Positions 6,654 through 15,108 of a stretch of 64,000 bases of DNA are shown here, piece by piece. Positions within the stretch are counted from its first letter, which is position 1; each line of letters opens with the position of its first letter. The notes under the pieces were generated by a model. That model had not been told where the DNA came from. It ran no database searches and worked only from the letters and a program-made list of their open reading frames with translations. Both the position numbers and the translations under genes were made by a program. This stretch comes from Treponema bryantii NK4A124 (GTDB taxonomy: Bacteria; Spirochaetota; Spirochaetia; Treponematales; Treponemataceae): positions 224,832 through 288,831 of the forward strand of contig NZ_ATWV01000004.1 in the NCBI RefSeq assembly GCF_000421345.1, given 5' to 3'.

Positions 6654-7265
6654 TTAATATGTTCTGACGATGTTTGAAAGAATACCTACAATACGAACGT
6701 CTGTGCAGTAAATAGCCTGGAACTGTGGATTTTCCGGCTGGAGGCGGATTCTTCCAGATTCCTTATAGTAACGCTTAAGTGTAATTGCATCATCAATAAC
6801 CGCAACAATAATCTGTCCATCCTGGGCTGTAGAAGACTGCTCTACAACTGCAAGGTCACCGTCTAAAATACCTGCATTAATCATGCTCTGACCGCGTACA
6901 CGAAGAGCAAAATAACTCTTGCCAGGACGTACAAAAGGTTCTGTAAGATTTACATAGCCATCAAGATTTTCTTCGCTCAAAAGAGGCTTGCCTGCTGCAA
7001 CAGTTCCAAGAACAGGAACCTTACCGATATAAGTTTCAGGCTCTTTTTCGCGGCAGTCTGAAAGAACACGAATTGAACGAGCCTTTTTCTGGCTCTGAGA
7101 AAGAAACCCCTTTTTCTGTAAAGCAAGAATATGATCCTGAACAGCACGAAGAGAAATACCAAAATGCTCACTAATATCGCGGACTGTTGGAGGATAAGAG
7201 TTTTCTTCTGTGTAAGAAGAAATATAGTTTAAGACTTCTTTCTGGCGGTCTGTTATTCCTCGCAT
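6654..7265 (-). CDS. lexA: LexA repressor
   Basis: 203 residues. Transcriptional repressor of the SOS response that cleaves itself when RecA filaments form. Winged helix-turn-helix at residues 1-65 (TVRDISEHFGISLRAVQDHILALQKKG). The cleavage site is A91-G92 in GTVAAGK, with catalytic Ser127 (GQSMI) and Lys164 (ITLKRYY). The ATG at 7265 is preferred over an upstream in-frame ATG because AAGGAGG precedes it. The longer frame overlaps ptsH. Placement after ptsH in one run is notable. The helix-turn-helix differs from E. coli LexA, so the operator may too. Confidence 0.93.
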   Translation of the reverse strand: MRGITDRQKEVLNYISSYTEENSYPPTVRDISEHFGISLRAVQDHILALQKKGFLSQSQKKARSIRVLSDCREKEPETYIGKVPVLGTVAAGKPLLSEENLDGYVNLTEPFVRPGKSYFALRVRGQSMINAGILDGDLAVVEQSSTAQDGQIIVAVIDDAITLKRYYKESGRIRLQPENPQFQAIYCTDVRIVGILSNIVRTY

Positions 7266-7275
7266 CAAAGCCTCC

Positions 7276-7542
7276 TTATTCTTCTTCGAATTTGCTGTTA
7301 AAGAGCTCTTCAATTACAGAAGCAGCTTCTGACTCGTCAGGGCCAATAACCTGCATTGTAAGCTGAGTATTATAGCCGGCACCCATTGCAATTACACCCA
7401 TGATTGATTTTGCGTTTACAGCAGCACCATCACGGGAAAGTGTAATTTCACTTTCAAACTTGTTTGAAGTCTGTGCAATGATTGCTGCAGGTCTTGCGTG
7501 AATTCCTGCTCTGTTCTGTACTGTTAAAATCTTCTCTATCAT
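7276..7542 (-). CDS. ptsH: HPr phosphocarrier protein
   Basis: 88 residues. Contains the phosphorylatable His15 (GIHARPA), target of enzyme I, and Ser46 (NAKSIMGV), target of HPr kinase. ATG 7542 is chosen because AAGGAAAGAG precedes it and the family N-terminus MIEKILTVQNR fits. It lies between hprK and lexA on the same strand. No PTS permease, EI or EIIA gene is in the window. In related treponemes the incomplete PTS is thought to be regulatory only; that is inference here. Seryl phosphorylation by the adjacent HprK is the likely output. Confidence 0.93.
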   Translation of the reverse strand: MIEKILTVQNRAGIHARPAAIIAQTSNKFESEITLSRDGAAVNAKSIMGVIAMGAGYNTQLTMQVIGPDESEAASVIEELFNSKFEEE

Positions 7543-7581
7543 ATCTCTTTCCTTGGCAGCCTCCCTGCCTGATTTCATATT

Positions 7582-8571
7582 TTAGTAAGAATCGTCATTT
7601 CCGTTATAAACGGTCTGCGCTTCTCCTGTTTCAATCCATTTTAATACATTCTGATTAAAATCTTTTGCCGAATTATAACCCATATTTTTGAGACGCTCGT
7701 TCATAGCGGCCGCCTCAATAATAATAGGAAGGTTTCGTCCAGGGCGAACCGGAATCTCAATAACAGGAACCTTTACTCCAAGCAATTCCTTGTATTTTGA
7801 TTCTGTACCAAGACGGTCGTAAGCCTTTGAAGAATTCCAGTCTTCCAGCTGAACAATAAGCTGAACTTCCTTCTGGTCGCGGATGGCACCTACACCATAA
7901 AGCTGGGAAATATTAATGATTCCAAGACCGCGGATTTCCATATGGTGGCTGATAACTGTGTTTGCACCACGGCCAAGAATAATGTTTCCGTTTACACAGC
8001 GGATTTCTATAATATCATCTGCAACAAGACGGTGGCCGCGTTCTACAAGTTCAAGAGCAGTTTCTGACTTACCTACTCCGGAGTGGCCGGCCAGCAGTAT
8101 ACCAATACCGTAAACTTCGACAAGAACTCCATGCAGAGTCTGATGCGGTGCGAACTGATTTGCAAAAACACGGATTATACGGTTAGAAAACTCTGTAGAT
8201 GTAAGACTGGTCTGGAGAAGAGGACAATAACTTTCTTCTGCAATACGGCGAAAATCTTCTGTAGGTTCAAGATTATAGGTAAAGATACAGCAAGGCATCT
8301 GTGAACGGAAAAAGTTACGGATTGAATCTGTATTTTTTTCTTTATGAAGCTTCTGAAGGTAGGCTGTTTCACCGCGGCCAAAAACCTGAACACGGTTAGA
8401 GGCAAATGACTCGTAAAAACCTGAAAGGGCAAGTCCCGGACGGTTTAACTCTGGTACGGTAATTGCTCTTGGCAAACCACGACGGCCCGCAATGCATTTT
8501 AAATCGAGGGCATCATGACCTGAGAGTTCGAGATCGAGCAAATCCAACACAGTGAATTTCTTATCTGCCAT
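7582..8571 (-). CDS. hprK: HPr kinase/phosphorylase
   Basis: 329 residues, full length. Phosphorylates HPr on Ser46 with ATP and reverses the reaction. N-terminal MurF-like domain to about residue 130, then the kinase domain with Walker A GHSGVGKS (162-169), the catalytic DD/EIR segment (LVADDIIEIRCVNG) and the family signature EIRGLGIINI. The start codon has no SD; the promoter suggests a leaderless message. It leads the hprK-ptsH-lexA-holA run and is divergent from hpf. Confidence 0.95.
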   Translation of the reverse strand: MADKKFTVLDLLDLELSGHDALDLKCIAGRRGLPRAITVPELNRPGLALSGFYESFASNRVQVFGRGETAYLQKLHKEKNTDSIRNFFRSQMPCCIFTYNLEPTEDFRRIAEESYCPLLQTSLTSTEFSNRIIRVFANQFAPHQTLHGVLVEVYGIGILLAGHSGVGKSETALELVERGHRLVADDIIEIRCVNGNIILGRGANTVISHHMEIRGLGIINISQLYGVGAIRDQKEVQLIVQLEDWNSSKAYDRLGTESKYKELLGVKVPVIEIPVRPGRNLPIIIEAAAMNERLKNMGYNSAKDFNQNVLKWIETGEAQTVYNGNDDSY

Positions 8572-8579
8572 ACGCGTTT

Positions 8580-8608
8580 ACTATACACAGTTTTAGATAT
8601 CTTATCAA
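8580..8608 (-). promoter_or_regulatory. Sigma-70 promoter, near-leaderless hprK
   Basis: Minus strand TTGATA (8608-8603), 17-base spacer, TATAGT (8585-8580); the -10 ends eight bases before ATG 8571. Predicted start is 8573-8571. Confidence 0.7.
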
Positions 8609-8657
8609 TAGAAAAAGGTTTTTTACATAATATTTTTATCTTTTTCAAATTCTAAAT

Positions 8658-8794
8658 TTGTTTTTTCGCTAAACCCGTGTTACTATAAAGGTGATGAAGA
8701 AATGTATTTGTTGTGCATTCTCATCTGCCTGCGTATGCAGGTTTACATCACTTTTAGCCGAAGTAAAGCAAATTTACTTCACAAGGAGACAACT
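8658..8794 (+). promoter_or_regulatory. hpf promoter and structured leader
   Basis: TTGTTT (8658-8663), 17-base spacer, TACTAT (8681-8686). The leader contains hairpins CCTGC-GTAT-GCAGG and GAAGTAAA-GCAAA-TTTACTTC; the second ends directly before the AAGGAG SD. The structure could influence translation; no known riboswitch was recognised. Confidence 0.5.
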
Positions 8795-9082
8795 ATGACA
8801 CCATCAATTACCGCAGTAGGTTTCTCACTTTCACAGAAGCAGTCTGAAATGGTTGAGTCAAAACTCAAGAGAATTGCTTATGCAGATGACCTGATTGTTG
8901 ACTTGCTTATGAAAATTAAGCAGGACAAGGCTTATGTCTTCGATACTACAGTAAACTTCAAATGGGGAACTCAGGCTCACGTAACCGGAGAAGATTTTGA
9001 TTTTGGCGCAGCCCTCAACAAGATGATGGACGTGCTTGATAACAAAATCAAGAAGGAAAAAGATAAGGTTCAGAAGAAGTAA
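8795..9082 (+). CDS. hpf: Ribosome hibernation promoting factor (HPF/YfiA family)
   Basis: 95 residues, short HPF type. Binds the 30S decoding centre and promotes 70S/100S inactive ribosomes in stationary phase. The beta-alpha-beta-beta-beta-alpha pattern is visible: the helix SQKQSEMVESKLKRI, strands DLIVDLLMKIK and YVFDTTVNFKWG, then the helix LNKMMDVLDNKIKKEKDK. Start ATG 8795 has AAGGAG seven bases ahead; a longer in-frame start lies in the structured leader and has no SD. In many bacteria hpf sits next to rpoN; here rpoN follows on the opposite strand. Confidence 0.85.
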   Translation: MTPSITAVGFSLSQKQSEMVESKLKRIAYADDLIVDLLMKIKQDKAYVFDTTVNFKWGTQAHVTGEDFDFGAALNKMMDVLDNKIKKEKDKVQKK

Positions 9083-9090
9083 AAGAACTA

Positions 9091-9151
9091 TGTCATGCTG
9101 AACTTGTTTCAGCATCTTTAGGATAGATCCCGAAACAAGTTCGGGATGACA
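9091..9151. repeat. Inverted pair of GAT...ATGACA palindromic repeats
   Basis: TGTCATGCTGAACTTGTTTCAGCATCT followed by AGATCCCGAAACAAGTTCGGGATGACA-type unit. Each unit is itself a hairpin and the two are head to head, so the whole can also fold as one larger stem. It lies between the convergent hpf and rpoN genes. Related copies are at 49.7 and 57.4 kb. Confidence 0.75.
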
Positions 9152-9154
9152 TTT

Positions 9155-10561
9155 TTACCGCTTATAGGAATTTTTTAATCCCAGCTGGGCGCGATATTTT
9201 GCAACTGTTCTACGTGCAATTTTCGCGCCCTTCTTATTTAACAGCTCGCAAAGTTCCCTGTCTGAAAGATTTTCATTACCAGGCTCAGCAAGCACTTCCT
9301 GTATTTTCTTTTTAATTCTGTCAGAAGAAATCTTTTTACTTCCATCACGATTCGAAACCCCGGATGTAAAGAAATACCAGGTCGGAAAAAGTCCCCATTC
9401 AGTCTGAATATATTTTCTTCCTTTTCTGGCAGAAGTCCGCGAAACTGTAGATTCATGAATTCCAAGATCTTCGGCAATCTCTTTTCGTGTAAGTACTTTT
9501 AAATGACCAGGGCCTTTCAGAAAAAAGTTTTTCTGGGCTCTTACAATTGCACAGCCCTGCATTATGATGGTAGACTCCCGGAACTGCAGGGAATTAATAA
9601 GCAGCTGGGCTTTGGCTACGGCAACCTTATCCATCTGAAAATCTGGTGAAATTCGAACTTCCGGTAAAGCTCCCGAAGCATATTTTATCTGAAAATGACA
9701 GTCTTCATTTCCCGAGACAATACCAAGAGAAAAGTCATCTGCTGCAGGACCTTCTTCTTTGCTTATTGTCAGCACTACATCCGGGCTGGCAGAATCTACT
9801 GCTTTTTCTGAATTGTAGCCCTGGGCCGGATGCGGATTAAGCGAAAGAATGAATTTTAATGCAGCCGAAGCAGATTTTTCTGTAAGCTCAAGAGCATCGA
9901 GTTTACTTGTGCCGGCAAAGGCTTTTTTATGCCAGGCCTCACGAAAGTTATTCAGTTTGCGGTTGATTTTTGCAGGCTCAGGCGGGTCTAGAAAATCAAT
10001 ATGACCATCAAGAATAAAAAGCGCAAGAGGATCCGGATTTTCAGAAAGCTGAGCTTGAATCAAAAGACTTTCTTCCGGGTTTCTACAGCAGGTACCAACA
10101 GGATCGAGTGACTGCACTATTTTTAAACAGCGTTCCAGCAGGGCTCTTTCAGCAGCCGGATTCTGCCGGGGCAAAAAAGTTTCGGGAGAAAGCATAGAAC
10201 CGTAAAAGCCGTTTTTATCAAGGTTGTAAATAAGTTTTGTACAAAGCTCAATTTCTTCATCTGAAATTTTCATGGCATTCAGCTGATGAAGAAGATGAGC
10301 CTGAAGTGTTTCTCCATAATCTTCCTGATTTTCAAGAATCTGCTGAAATTTATCTGCCTCTTCCGGATTCCCAAATTTTGAATAAGAAACAGGCTCGCGA
10401 ACAATTTCAAGGGCAGGATTATCACTGACAGCCCTGTAAATTTCTTCGCGCAAATCTTCATTGCCCATTGCAAGAAAATTCAAAGCGGTTATCTGAACCT
10501 GAGAAAGTTTTTGTACCTGTTTAAGTTGCTGGTGAATTTCCAGATTGAGTTTGTTAGCCAT
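9155..10561 (-). CDS. rpoN: RNA polymerase sigma-54 factor
   Basis: 468 residues. N-terminal Gln/Leu-rich region I (LNLEIHQQLKQVQKLSQVQ) contacts activators; core-binding region II follows. The helix-turn-helix RKEIAEDLGIHESTVSR (around 370-390) reads the -12 element. The RpoN box ARRTVAKYR near the C-terminus is intact and reads the -24 element. TATAAT at 10584-10579 would give a leader of about 11 bases with GGTAAGAG as weak SD. This promoter overlaps the divergent one of the DUF1015 gene. The hsp20 promoter at 408-425 is a clear target. Confidence 0.95.
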   Translation of the reverse strand: MANKLNLEIHQQLKQVQKLSQVQITALNFLAMGNEDLREEIYRAVSDNPALEIVREPVSYSKFGNPEEADKFQQILENQEDYGETLQAHLLHQLNAMKISDEEIELCTKLIYNLDKNGFYGSMLSPETFLPRQNPAAERALLERCLKIVQSLDPVGTCCRNPEESLLIQAQLSENPDPLALFILDGHIDFLDPPEPAKINRKLNNFREAWHKKAFAGTSKLDALELTEKSASAALKFILSLNPHPAQGYNSEKAVDSASPDVVLTISKEEGPAADDFSLGIVSGNEDCHFQIKYASGALPEVRISPDFQMDKVAVAKAQLLINSLQFRESTIIMQGCAIVRAQKNFFLKGPGHLKVLTRKEIAEDLGIHESTVSRTSARKGRKYIQTEWGLFPTWYFFTSGVSNRDGSKKISSDRIKKKIQEVLAEPGNENLSDRELCELLNKKGAKIARRTVAKYRAQLGLKNSYKR

Positions 10562-10578
10562 AAGCTCTTACCGCAAAA

Positions 10579-10610
10579 TTATAGCATAAAAGCCCCGTAA
10601 ACTGTATACT
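10579..10610. promoter_or_regulatory. Overlapping divergent promoters of rpoN and the DUF1015 gene
   Basis: Minus-strand TATAAT (10584-10579) serves rpoN. Plus-strand TATACT (10605-10610) ends seven bases before ATG 10618 and serves the DUF1015 gene, predicting a leaderless message. The -35 regions of each overlap the other promoter, so use of one may exclude the other. Confidence 0.5.
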
Positions 10611-10617
10611 TGCATTT

Positions 10618-11958
10618 ATGAAAAAGATTGAAGATTTTGGAATCCGTGTACCGGAAATCCTTTTGCCAAAGAATATTGATGTTGCCAGCTGGTCTGTAAT
10701 TGCCTGTGACCAGTATACCCAGGATTTAGATTACTGGAAGCGTGCTGAAGCGGCTGCCAGTGGAAAGCCTTCTACGCTGAATCTGATTCTGCCGGAAGTT
10801 TATCTTAATTCTCCGGACAAAGCTCAGCGCATTGAAAAAATAAGAAAGACCATGAAAGAATATATTGAAGGCGGTGTTTTTGATTCGCCACGTAAAAGCA
10901 TGATTTATATAGAAAGAAAAACTGCTTTTGGCCGAACCCGTCGTGGTCTTGTTACTCAGATTGATCTGGAAACTTACGAATGGAAGCCATTTTCAAAGGC
11001 CAATATCCGCGCCACAGAGGCAACAATTGTAGAACGAATTCCTCCACGCATGGAGATTCGCCGTGGTGCACCTCTTGAACTGCCCCACATCATGCTTTTG
11101 GTAAATGATAAGGATGATGTACTGATTGGCGGAACCGGTAAGGCTGTACGAGGCAAGGCTCCAATTTACAGCGGTGAGCTGATGTGTAACGGCGGTTCTA
11201 TCAGCGGCTGGGCAGTAGAAAGCGAAGCTGAAATTACAGGCGTAACAGAGGCTGTAAACAAGATAGCAGAGACTAACCGCGCCGCAGACGGTTCTACCTT
11301 CCTTTTTGCTGTAGGTGACGGAAACCATTCTCTTGCAACCGCAAAGGCTGTCTGGGATGAATATAAAGAAAAGCTTATTGCAGGCGGAGCTGACGAGGCT
11401 GCCTTAAAAGAATGCCCTGTGCGCTATGCCCTTGTTGAAATTGTAAATATTTATGATACAGGCCTTACCTTTGAGCCTATTCACAGAGTTATTTTTGATT
11501 GTGATGTTGAAGGCCTGATTAAGAGCCTGGCAGAAAAGCTTGGTGGAAGTGTAAGTGATATGGCGGGCTCTGCAGAACTTGAGGCTGCTGTAAAAGCTTC
11601 TCATGCAGATTTTGGATTTGCTTACCGCGAAGGTGGCAGCGGAGCGCAGAAATACAAGCTTTTGAAAACCGGAATAAAAGAACTGGCTGTCGCAAGACTG
11701 CAGCCGGAAATTGATGACTTCTTAAAAGCTGCTGCCGGCACAGGCGCTGCAAAGCCAGAAATTGACTACATTCACGGCAGTGAAGAAACACTTAAACTTG
11801 GCGAACGCGACAATGCAGTTGGCATCTTACTTCCACCAATTGCAAAGGACAGTTTCTTTGAAACAATCAACGGCCGCGGCCCGCTGCCACGCAAGAGCTT
11901 TAGCATGGGCGAAGCTGATGAAAAACGCTTCTACCTCGAGTGCAGGAAGTTGTTTTAG
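10618..11958 (+). CDS. DUF1015 family protein
   Basis: 446 residues, the usual length for this conserved family (PF06245) found in clostridia, spirochaetes and others. Diagnostic pieces are the N-terminal IASxQYT-like segment (VIACDQYTQDLDYW) and the central motif FAVGDGNHSLATAKAVW, which resembles the GDGNH motif conserved across the family. The function is unproven. No signal peptide, so cytoplasmic. No SD precedes the start; a -10 box seven bases upstream suggests a leaderless message. The coding G+C is slightly higher than neighbours. No partner gene is evident. Confidence 0.85.
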   Translation: MKKIEDFGIRVPEILLPKNIDVASWSVIACDQYTQDLDYWKRAEAAASGKPSTLNLILPEVYLNSPDKAQRIEKIRKTMKEYIEGGVFDSPRKSMIYIERKTAFGRTRRGLVTQIDLETYEWKPFSKANIRATEATIVERIPPRMEIRRGAPLELPHIMLLVNDKDDVLIGGTGKAVRGKAPIYSGELMCNGGSISGWAVESEAEITGVTEAVNKIAETNRAADGSTFLFAVGDGNHSLATAKAVWDEYKEKLIAGGADEAALKECPVRYALVEIVNIYDTGLTFEPIHRVIFDCDVEGLIKSLAEKLGGSVSDMAGSAELEAAVKASHADFGFAYREGGSGAQKYKLLKTGIKELAVARLQPEIDDFLKAAAGTGAAKPEIDYIHGSEETLKLGERDNAVGILLPPIAKDSFFETINGRGPLPRKSFSMGEADEKRFYLECRKLF

Positions 11959-11963
11959 TTAAG

Positions 11964-11997
11964 AAAAAAACTGGTTCCCTACAACATGGGGAACCAG
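11964..11997 (-). terminator. Terminator of the beta-glucan lipoprotein genes
   Basis: Stem CTGGTTCCC (11971-11979) with GGGAACCAG (11989-11997). On the minus strand it is followed by seven T (11970-11964). It ends the minus-strand gene at 12027 and may also stop plus-strand reading from the DUF1015 gene. Confidence 0.75.
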
Positions 11998-12026
11998 TGA
12001 GAAAGGAGTGTTTTTTATTTAGTTAT

Positions 12027-13397
12027 TTAATTTATATATATAGCATCAATAAAGAGACTATTTTCTTCTGCAGTTTTACCTACAACTCCTAACTGATGTA
12101 ACAAAGCACCTTCTGAATATTCTACTTCAATTAACTGCCATTCATTAGAACCTGTAATTAAAGTTTCAGCATCAGGTGCTACAGGTTTAATAGATGTATT
12201 TTTTTCAGAATAACAAGAAACATAAAGTTTCTGACCTGCTGTTACCTGTACATTAAGATTAAAACAACCACAAGCATTATCACCCTTTGTTATAATTTCA
12301 TAAACTTTCTCTGTTGCTGAGAAGTTATCTGCTTTAATAACAAACTTACCACCTTCTGGGACATACCAAGGATTATTATTTGGAGTAAGAACAGAGTTTG
12401 CAGCATCATCTGCTTTAAATAATACAGTTGCTCCTTCTGGGATTTCAAATTCTGACAGAGACTCGAATGGAAGAAGTGGAAGTTTTGCAGCTTCAAATTC
12501 TACTTTTGCTTCTGAAAGCGCATAAATTGCAGCATAGATTTCTGACTGAGTAGAAGAAGAATTGTCATTTACAGCATTTGCAGTTTCTATTGCGTCAGCA
12601 AATGCTTCATAACTAGTCTGAGGATACTGACCTCCACTAGTTCCAACGATTGCATTGTCCTTAAACTCAGTAGCTGCTGTAATCAAATCTACCAAAGGAG
12701 TTCTGAAAACTTCAATTTCTGAGTCTGCCTCAAGATACCAGGATTTTACAGTAACACTTCCTGTACCAAAAAGCTGAAGAGCAATCTGTTTACTAGTTGC
12801 AGCTTTAGTAGACTCACTAATATCAACTACGTAAACAGACAAACCATCTTTTTCGATTGGTGTTACTGTAATTGATTCATCTCCAGAACCTGCAAAAAGA
12901 ATAACTGCATTTGATGCTTGGAAATTAGATTCATCAACATATGCTACAACACGGTCAAATCTTGAAAAATATCCAGCTGGAATATCACCATATGCAAGGT
13001 TTACACGAGGAGCACCCCAGTTTGTACCTGCAGTAACGGTAATAGATCCATCAGGATTGTCAGTATATCTTGAACCGTTACCCCAATCCTGAAAATACTT
13101 AAAAGCATCAATTGCTCCGTCTCGAGTTCCAACTAAATATTCCCAATACACGCCTGTATTCGGAATCGTTCTGTTAGTGTTTCCGCCAGTGCTACCGCCG
13201 TTAGAATTTCCACCGGTTGTGTTTCCACCTGTAGTTGTACCGCCGTTTGTTGTGCCGCTGTTGCTGCCTGTTTCTTCTGGACTCAATGAAACTGAAGTAT
13301 CTTCTTCAGCTACAACATCTTCTACCGGTGAAGAACATCCTGCAAAAAGCAGAGATGCAGCCAGAATTGCTGTTCCTAAAAACTTAATTTTTTTCAT
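12027..13397 (-). CDS. Lipoprotein with Gly/Thr/Asn linker, FIVAR-like and carbohydrate-binding-like regions
   Basis: 456 residues. Lipobox LFAGC at residues 17-21. A low-complexity linker of Gly, Thr and Asn (about 45-75) follows, as in surface proteins. Residues about 80-220 look like a beta-sandwich binding module (FKYFQDWGNGSRYTDNPDGSITVT). Residues about 245-300 (YEAFADAIETANAVNDN, then IYAAIYALSEAKVEFE) resemble a FIVAR repeat. The C-terminus is another beta-rich domain. I infer a surface glycan-binding lipoprotein because of the neighbouring GH16 and glycosidase genes. No catalytic motif seen. Confidence 0.65.
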   Translation of the reverse strand: MKKIKFLGTAILAASLLFAGCSSPVEDVVAEEDTSVSLSPEETGSNSGTTNGGTTTGGNTTGGNSNGGSTGGNTNRTIPNTGVYWEYLVGTRDGAIDAFKYFQDWGNGSRYTDNPDGSITVTAGTNWGAPRVNLAYGDIPAGYFSRFDRVVAYVDESNFQASNAVILFAGSGDESITVTPIEKDGLSVYVVDISESTKAATSKQIALQLFGTGSVTVKSWYLEADSEIEVFRTPLVDLITAATEFKDNAIVGTSGGQYPQTSYEAFADAIETANAVNDNSSSTQSEIYAAIYALSEAKVEFEAAKLPLLPFESLSEFEIPEGATVLFKADDAANSVLTPNNNPWYVPEGGKFVIKADNFSATEKVYEIITKGDNACGCFNLNVQVTAGQKLYVSCYSEKNTSIKPVAPDAETLITGSNEWQLIEVEYSEGALLHQLGVVGKTAEENSLFIDAIYIN

Positions 13398-13427
13398 TTT
13401 TTTTGCTCCTGTATGTTTTTTTATTTT

Positions 13428-14060
13428 TTATTCGTTTCTTGATGGTACTGTTTCATTACCAGCTTCATCTAAGAACTTGATATTTTTGATTGAAATAATT
13501 GTTCCGAATGGATTATTATCTCCACCAATATCAAGTACACCGTAATCTCTGTTTCCAGGATTCTGCAATGTATATGTTTTTGTTTCAAAAGTTGTAGTAA
13601 GACTTACGTTTTTAACATTCTGCTTTTCAGCATTAGCATCACTCTGAGAAACCCAAATTGTTACAGGTGAAGAAGCTTTTGCATCAAAAGTAATTGTTTT
13701 TATACCTGTCATATTAAATGTCACAGCACCTTCATCAGCGCCTACATCTGCTTTATTACAGAAACACATACCCCACCATTCAGAGTTTTTTACTTTAATT
13801 TCAAGACAGTCTGCAGTTGGTGTAAGAGTTGCTGTGTCAACCCAAATCTGCATATCTGCGCCCTCAAACGTAGACCAGATTGGACTTGAAGAATTACTTC
13901 CAGAAGAATTTGAAGATTCTCCGGAAGAAGCACCTGCATCTTCACCTTCTTTTGTTGTTGCACCAAGGAGTTGTTCCTCTGTTGGCATATCGCATGCAAC
14001 AACCGAAATCAGCATGGAAAGCATTCCTAATGCTGCCAAAAGTTTTAAACTTTTTTTCAT
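13428..14060 (-). CDS. Lipoprotein with beta-sandwich, probable glycan-binding
   Basis: 210 residues. Lipobox SVVAC near residue 23, then a Ser/Gly/Glu-rich linker (GASSGESSNSSGSNSSS). The mature domain is beta-rich with exposed aromatics (SEWWGMCFCNKADVG, VTIWVSQSD, GVLDIGGDNNPFG), as in CBM-like jelly rolls. AGGAGG precedes the start. It lies 30 bases upstream of the next lipoprotein and probably shares its transcript. A hairpin at 14123-14177 separates it from the GH16 gene. The glycan-binding role is inference from location and fold. Confidence 0.62.
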   Translation of the reverse strand: MKKSLKLLAALGMLSMLISVVACDMPTEEQLLGATTKEGEDAGASSGESSNSSGSNSSSPIWSTFEGADMQIWVDTATLTPTADCLEIKVKNSEWWGMCFCNKADVGADEGAVTFNMTGIKTITFDAKASSPVTIWVSQSDANAEKQNVKNVSLTTTFETKTYTLQNPGNRDYGVLDIGGDNNPFGTIISIKNIKFLDEAGNETVPSRNE

Positions 14061-14122
14061 AAAAAGCCTCCTGTTTTTTTTACTCTTTCACAATTACATT
14101 CTCATATTGAAATTGTAAAATT

Positions 14123-14177
14123 AAAAGTCCGATAATTTTCAGAAAAGTGTTATTTTTTCTGTTTCGGACTTTTTTTT
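14123..14177. terminator. Bidirectional hairpin between GH16 gene and lipoprotein genes
   Basis: AAAAGTCCGA (14123-14132) pairs with TCGGACTTTT (from 14164), and TCAGAAAA with TTTTTCTG inside. T-rich on both strands. On the minus strand it could stop part of the GH16 transcript before the lipoprotein pair. Confidence 0.55.
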
Positions 14178-14201
14178 CTGGGCTGCACAAAGTTTGTAAA
14201 A

Positions 14202-14233
14202 AATAATGTTTGTTATAACTAACAAACATTATT
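14202..14233 (-). terminator. AT-rich hairpin across the GH16 stop codon
   Basis: AATAATGTTTGTTA (14202-14215) and TAACAAACATTATT (14220-14233) pair perfectly over 14 bases with a four-base loop. On the minus strand a run of T follows. Being AT-only in most pairs, it may act as terminator or as mRNA 3'-end protection. Confidence 0.5.
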
Positions 14234-15104
14234 GATAAACGCGTACGTAGTCGATTAAGAATTCTGCATTACCACCTAAACTTGGTGCAAAGCCTGTTCC
14301 ACCAAGTTGTCCGCCGATTGCAAGATTTAAGATAATGTAAAATTTTTGATCATATGGCCAGTCTTCAATTGTCCCATTATTCTCATAGCCTCCCACTGCA
14401 ACATCATCGTAGTAACAAGTGATTTCCTGCTCGGTCCACTTAATTCCAAATGTATGCCATTCAGATGAGAGATTTTCATCATAAGTCTTCCCACCAATAC
14501 TTTTTGGATTAGCTGCAAAATGACCTCGTGCATGAAGACTACTGAAAACTCTATGATCACAATTTTCAATTGCTGGAGCATTCTCCATAATGTCAATTTC
14601 ACCACAATCAGGCCAATCAGCTCTTCCATCAGGCATCATCCAGAATGCAGGCCATGCACCCTTACGGTCTGTAATTTTAAGGCGAGCTTCTATGAAACCA
14701 TATTTCCATGATTCCTTAGAATTTAAGCGTGCACTTTTCCATTCGCCGTTTTCATATTTTGCTTTAATTTTAAGTACGCCTTCTTCTACAACAGCAGTAT
14801 CTGCAGTTGTAGTATTATCTGTATAGTTCTGAAGTTCCTGATTACCCCAGCCATCATTTCCATGGCCAGTCTGATACTTCCACTTTGTAGTATCAGGAAC
14901 CCCTTCATAATCAAACTCATCATGCCATACACAGGTGAGACCATCTTTTTTGTAAATTGTTGTACCATCTTCTGCTTCTTCAGCTTCAGTTTTAATTGTT
15001 TCTTTTGTATCTTTAGGCGGCATAAACATACATGATGTAGTCATAAATACTGCTACTCCTGAAAGGAGCAGCAATCTTAATTTTAAAGAAAGCTGCTTTT
15101 TCAT
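14229..15104 (-). CDS. GH16 beta-glucanase lipoprotein (laminarinase/lichenase type)
   Basis: 291 residues. Lipobox TTSC at about 22-25. The GH16 catalytic motif E-I-D-I-M-E occupies 169-174: E169 nucleophile, D171 helper, E174 acid/base. The extra Met between Asp and Glu is the beta-bulge typical of laminarinases (endo-beta-1,3-glucanases) and differs from the lichenase EIDIEF form. Flanking motifs WKYGFIEARLKI and WPAFWMMP support this. It would cleave beta-glucan at the cell surface or in the periplasm. The start lies four bases after the stop of the upstream glycosidase gene, so they form one unit. SD is TAGGA-like. Confidence 0.9.
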   Translation of the reverse strand: MKKQLSLKLRLLLLSGVAVFMTTSCMFMPPKDTKETIKTEAEEAEDGTTIYKKDGLTCVWHDEFDYEGVPDTTKWKYQTGHGNDGWGNQELQNYTDNTTTADTAVVEEGVLKIKAKYENGEWKSARLNSKESWKYGFIEARLKITDRKGAWPAFWMMPDGRADWPDCGEIDIMENAPAIENCDHRVFSSLHARGHFAANPKSIGGKTYDENLSSEWHTFGIKWTEQEITCYYDDVAVGGYENNGTIEDWPYDQKFYIILNLAIGGQLGGTGFAPSLGGNAEFLIDYVRVYQ

Positions 15105-15108
15105 AAAC

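Noticed and set aside
13177..13545. Proline/valine-rich plus-strand frame
   Set aside because: Shadow of the Gly/Thr/Asn linker in the lipoprotein on the other strand.
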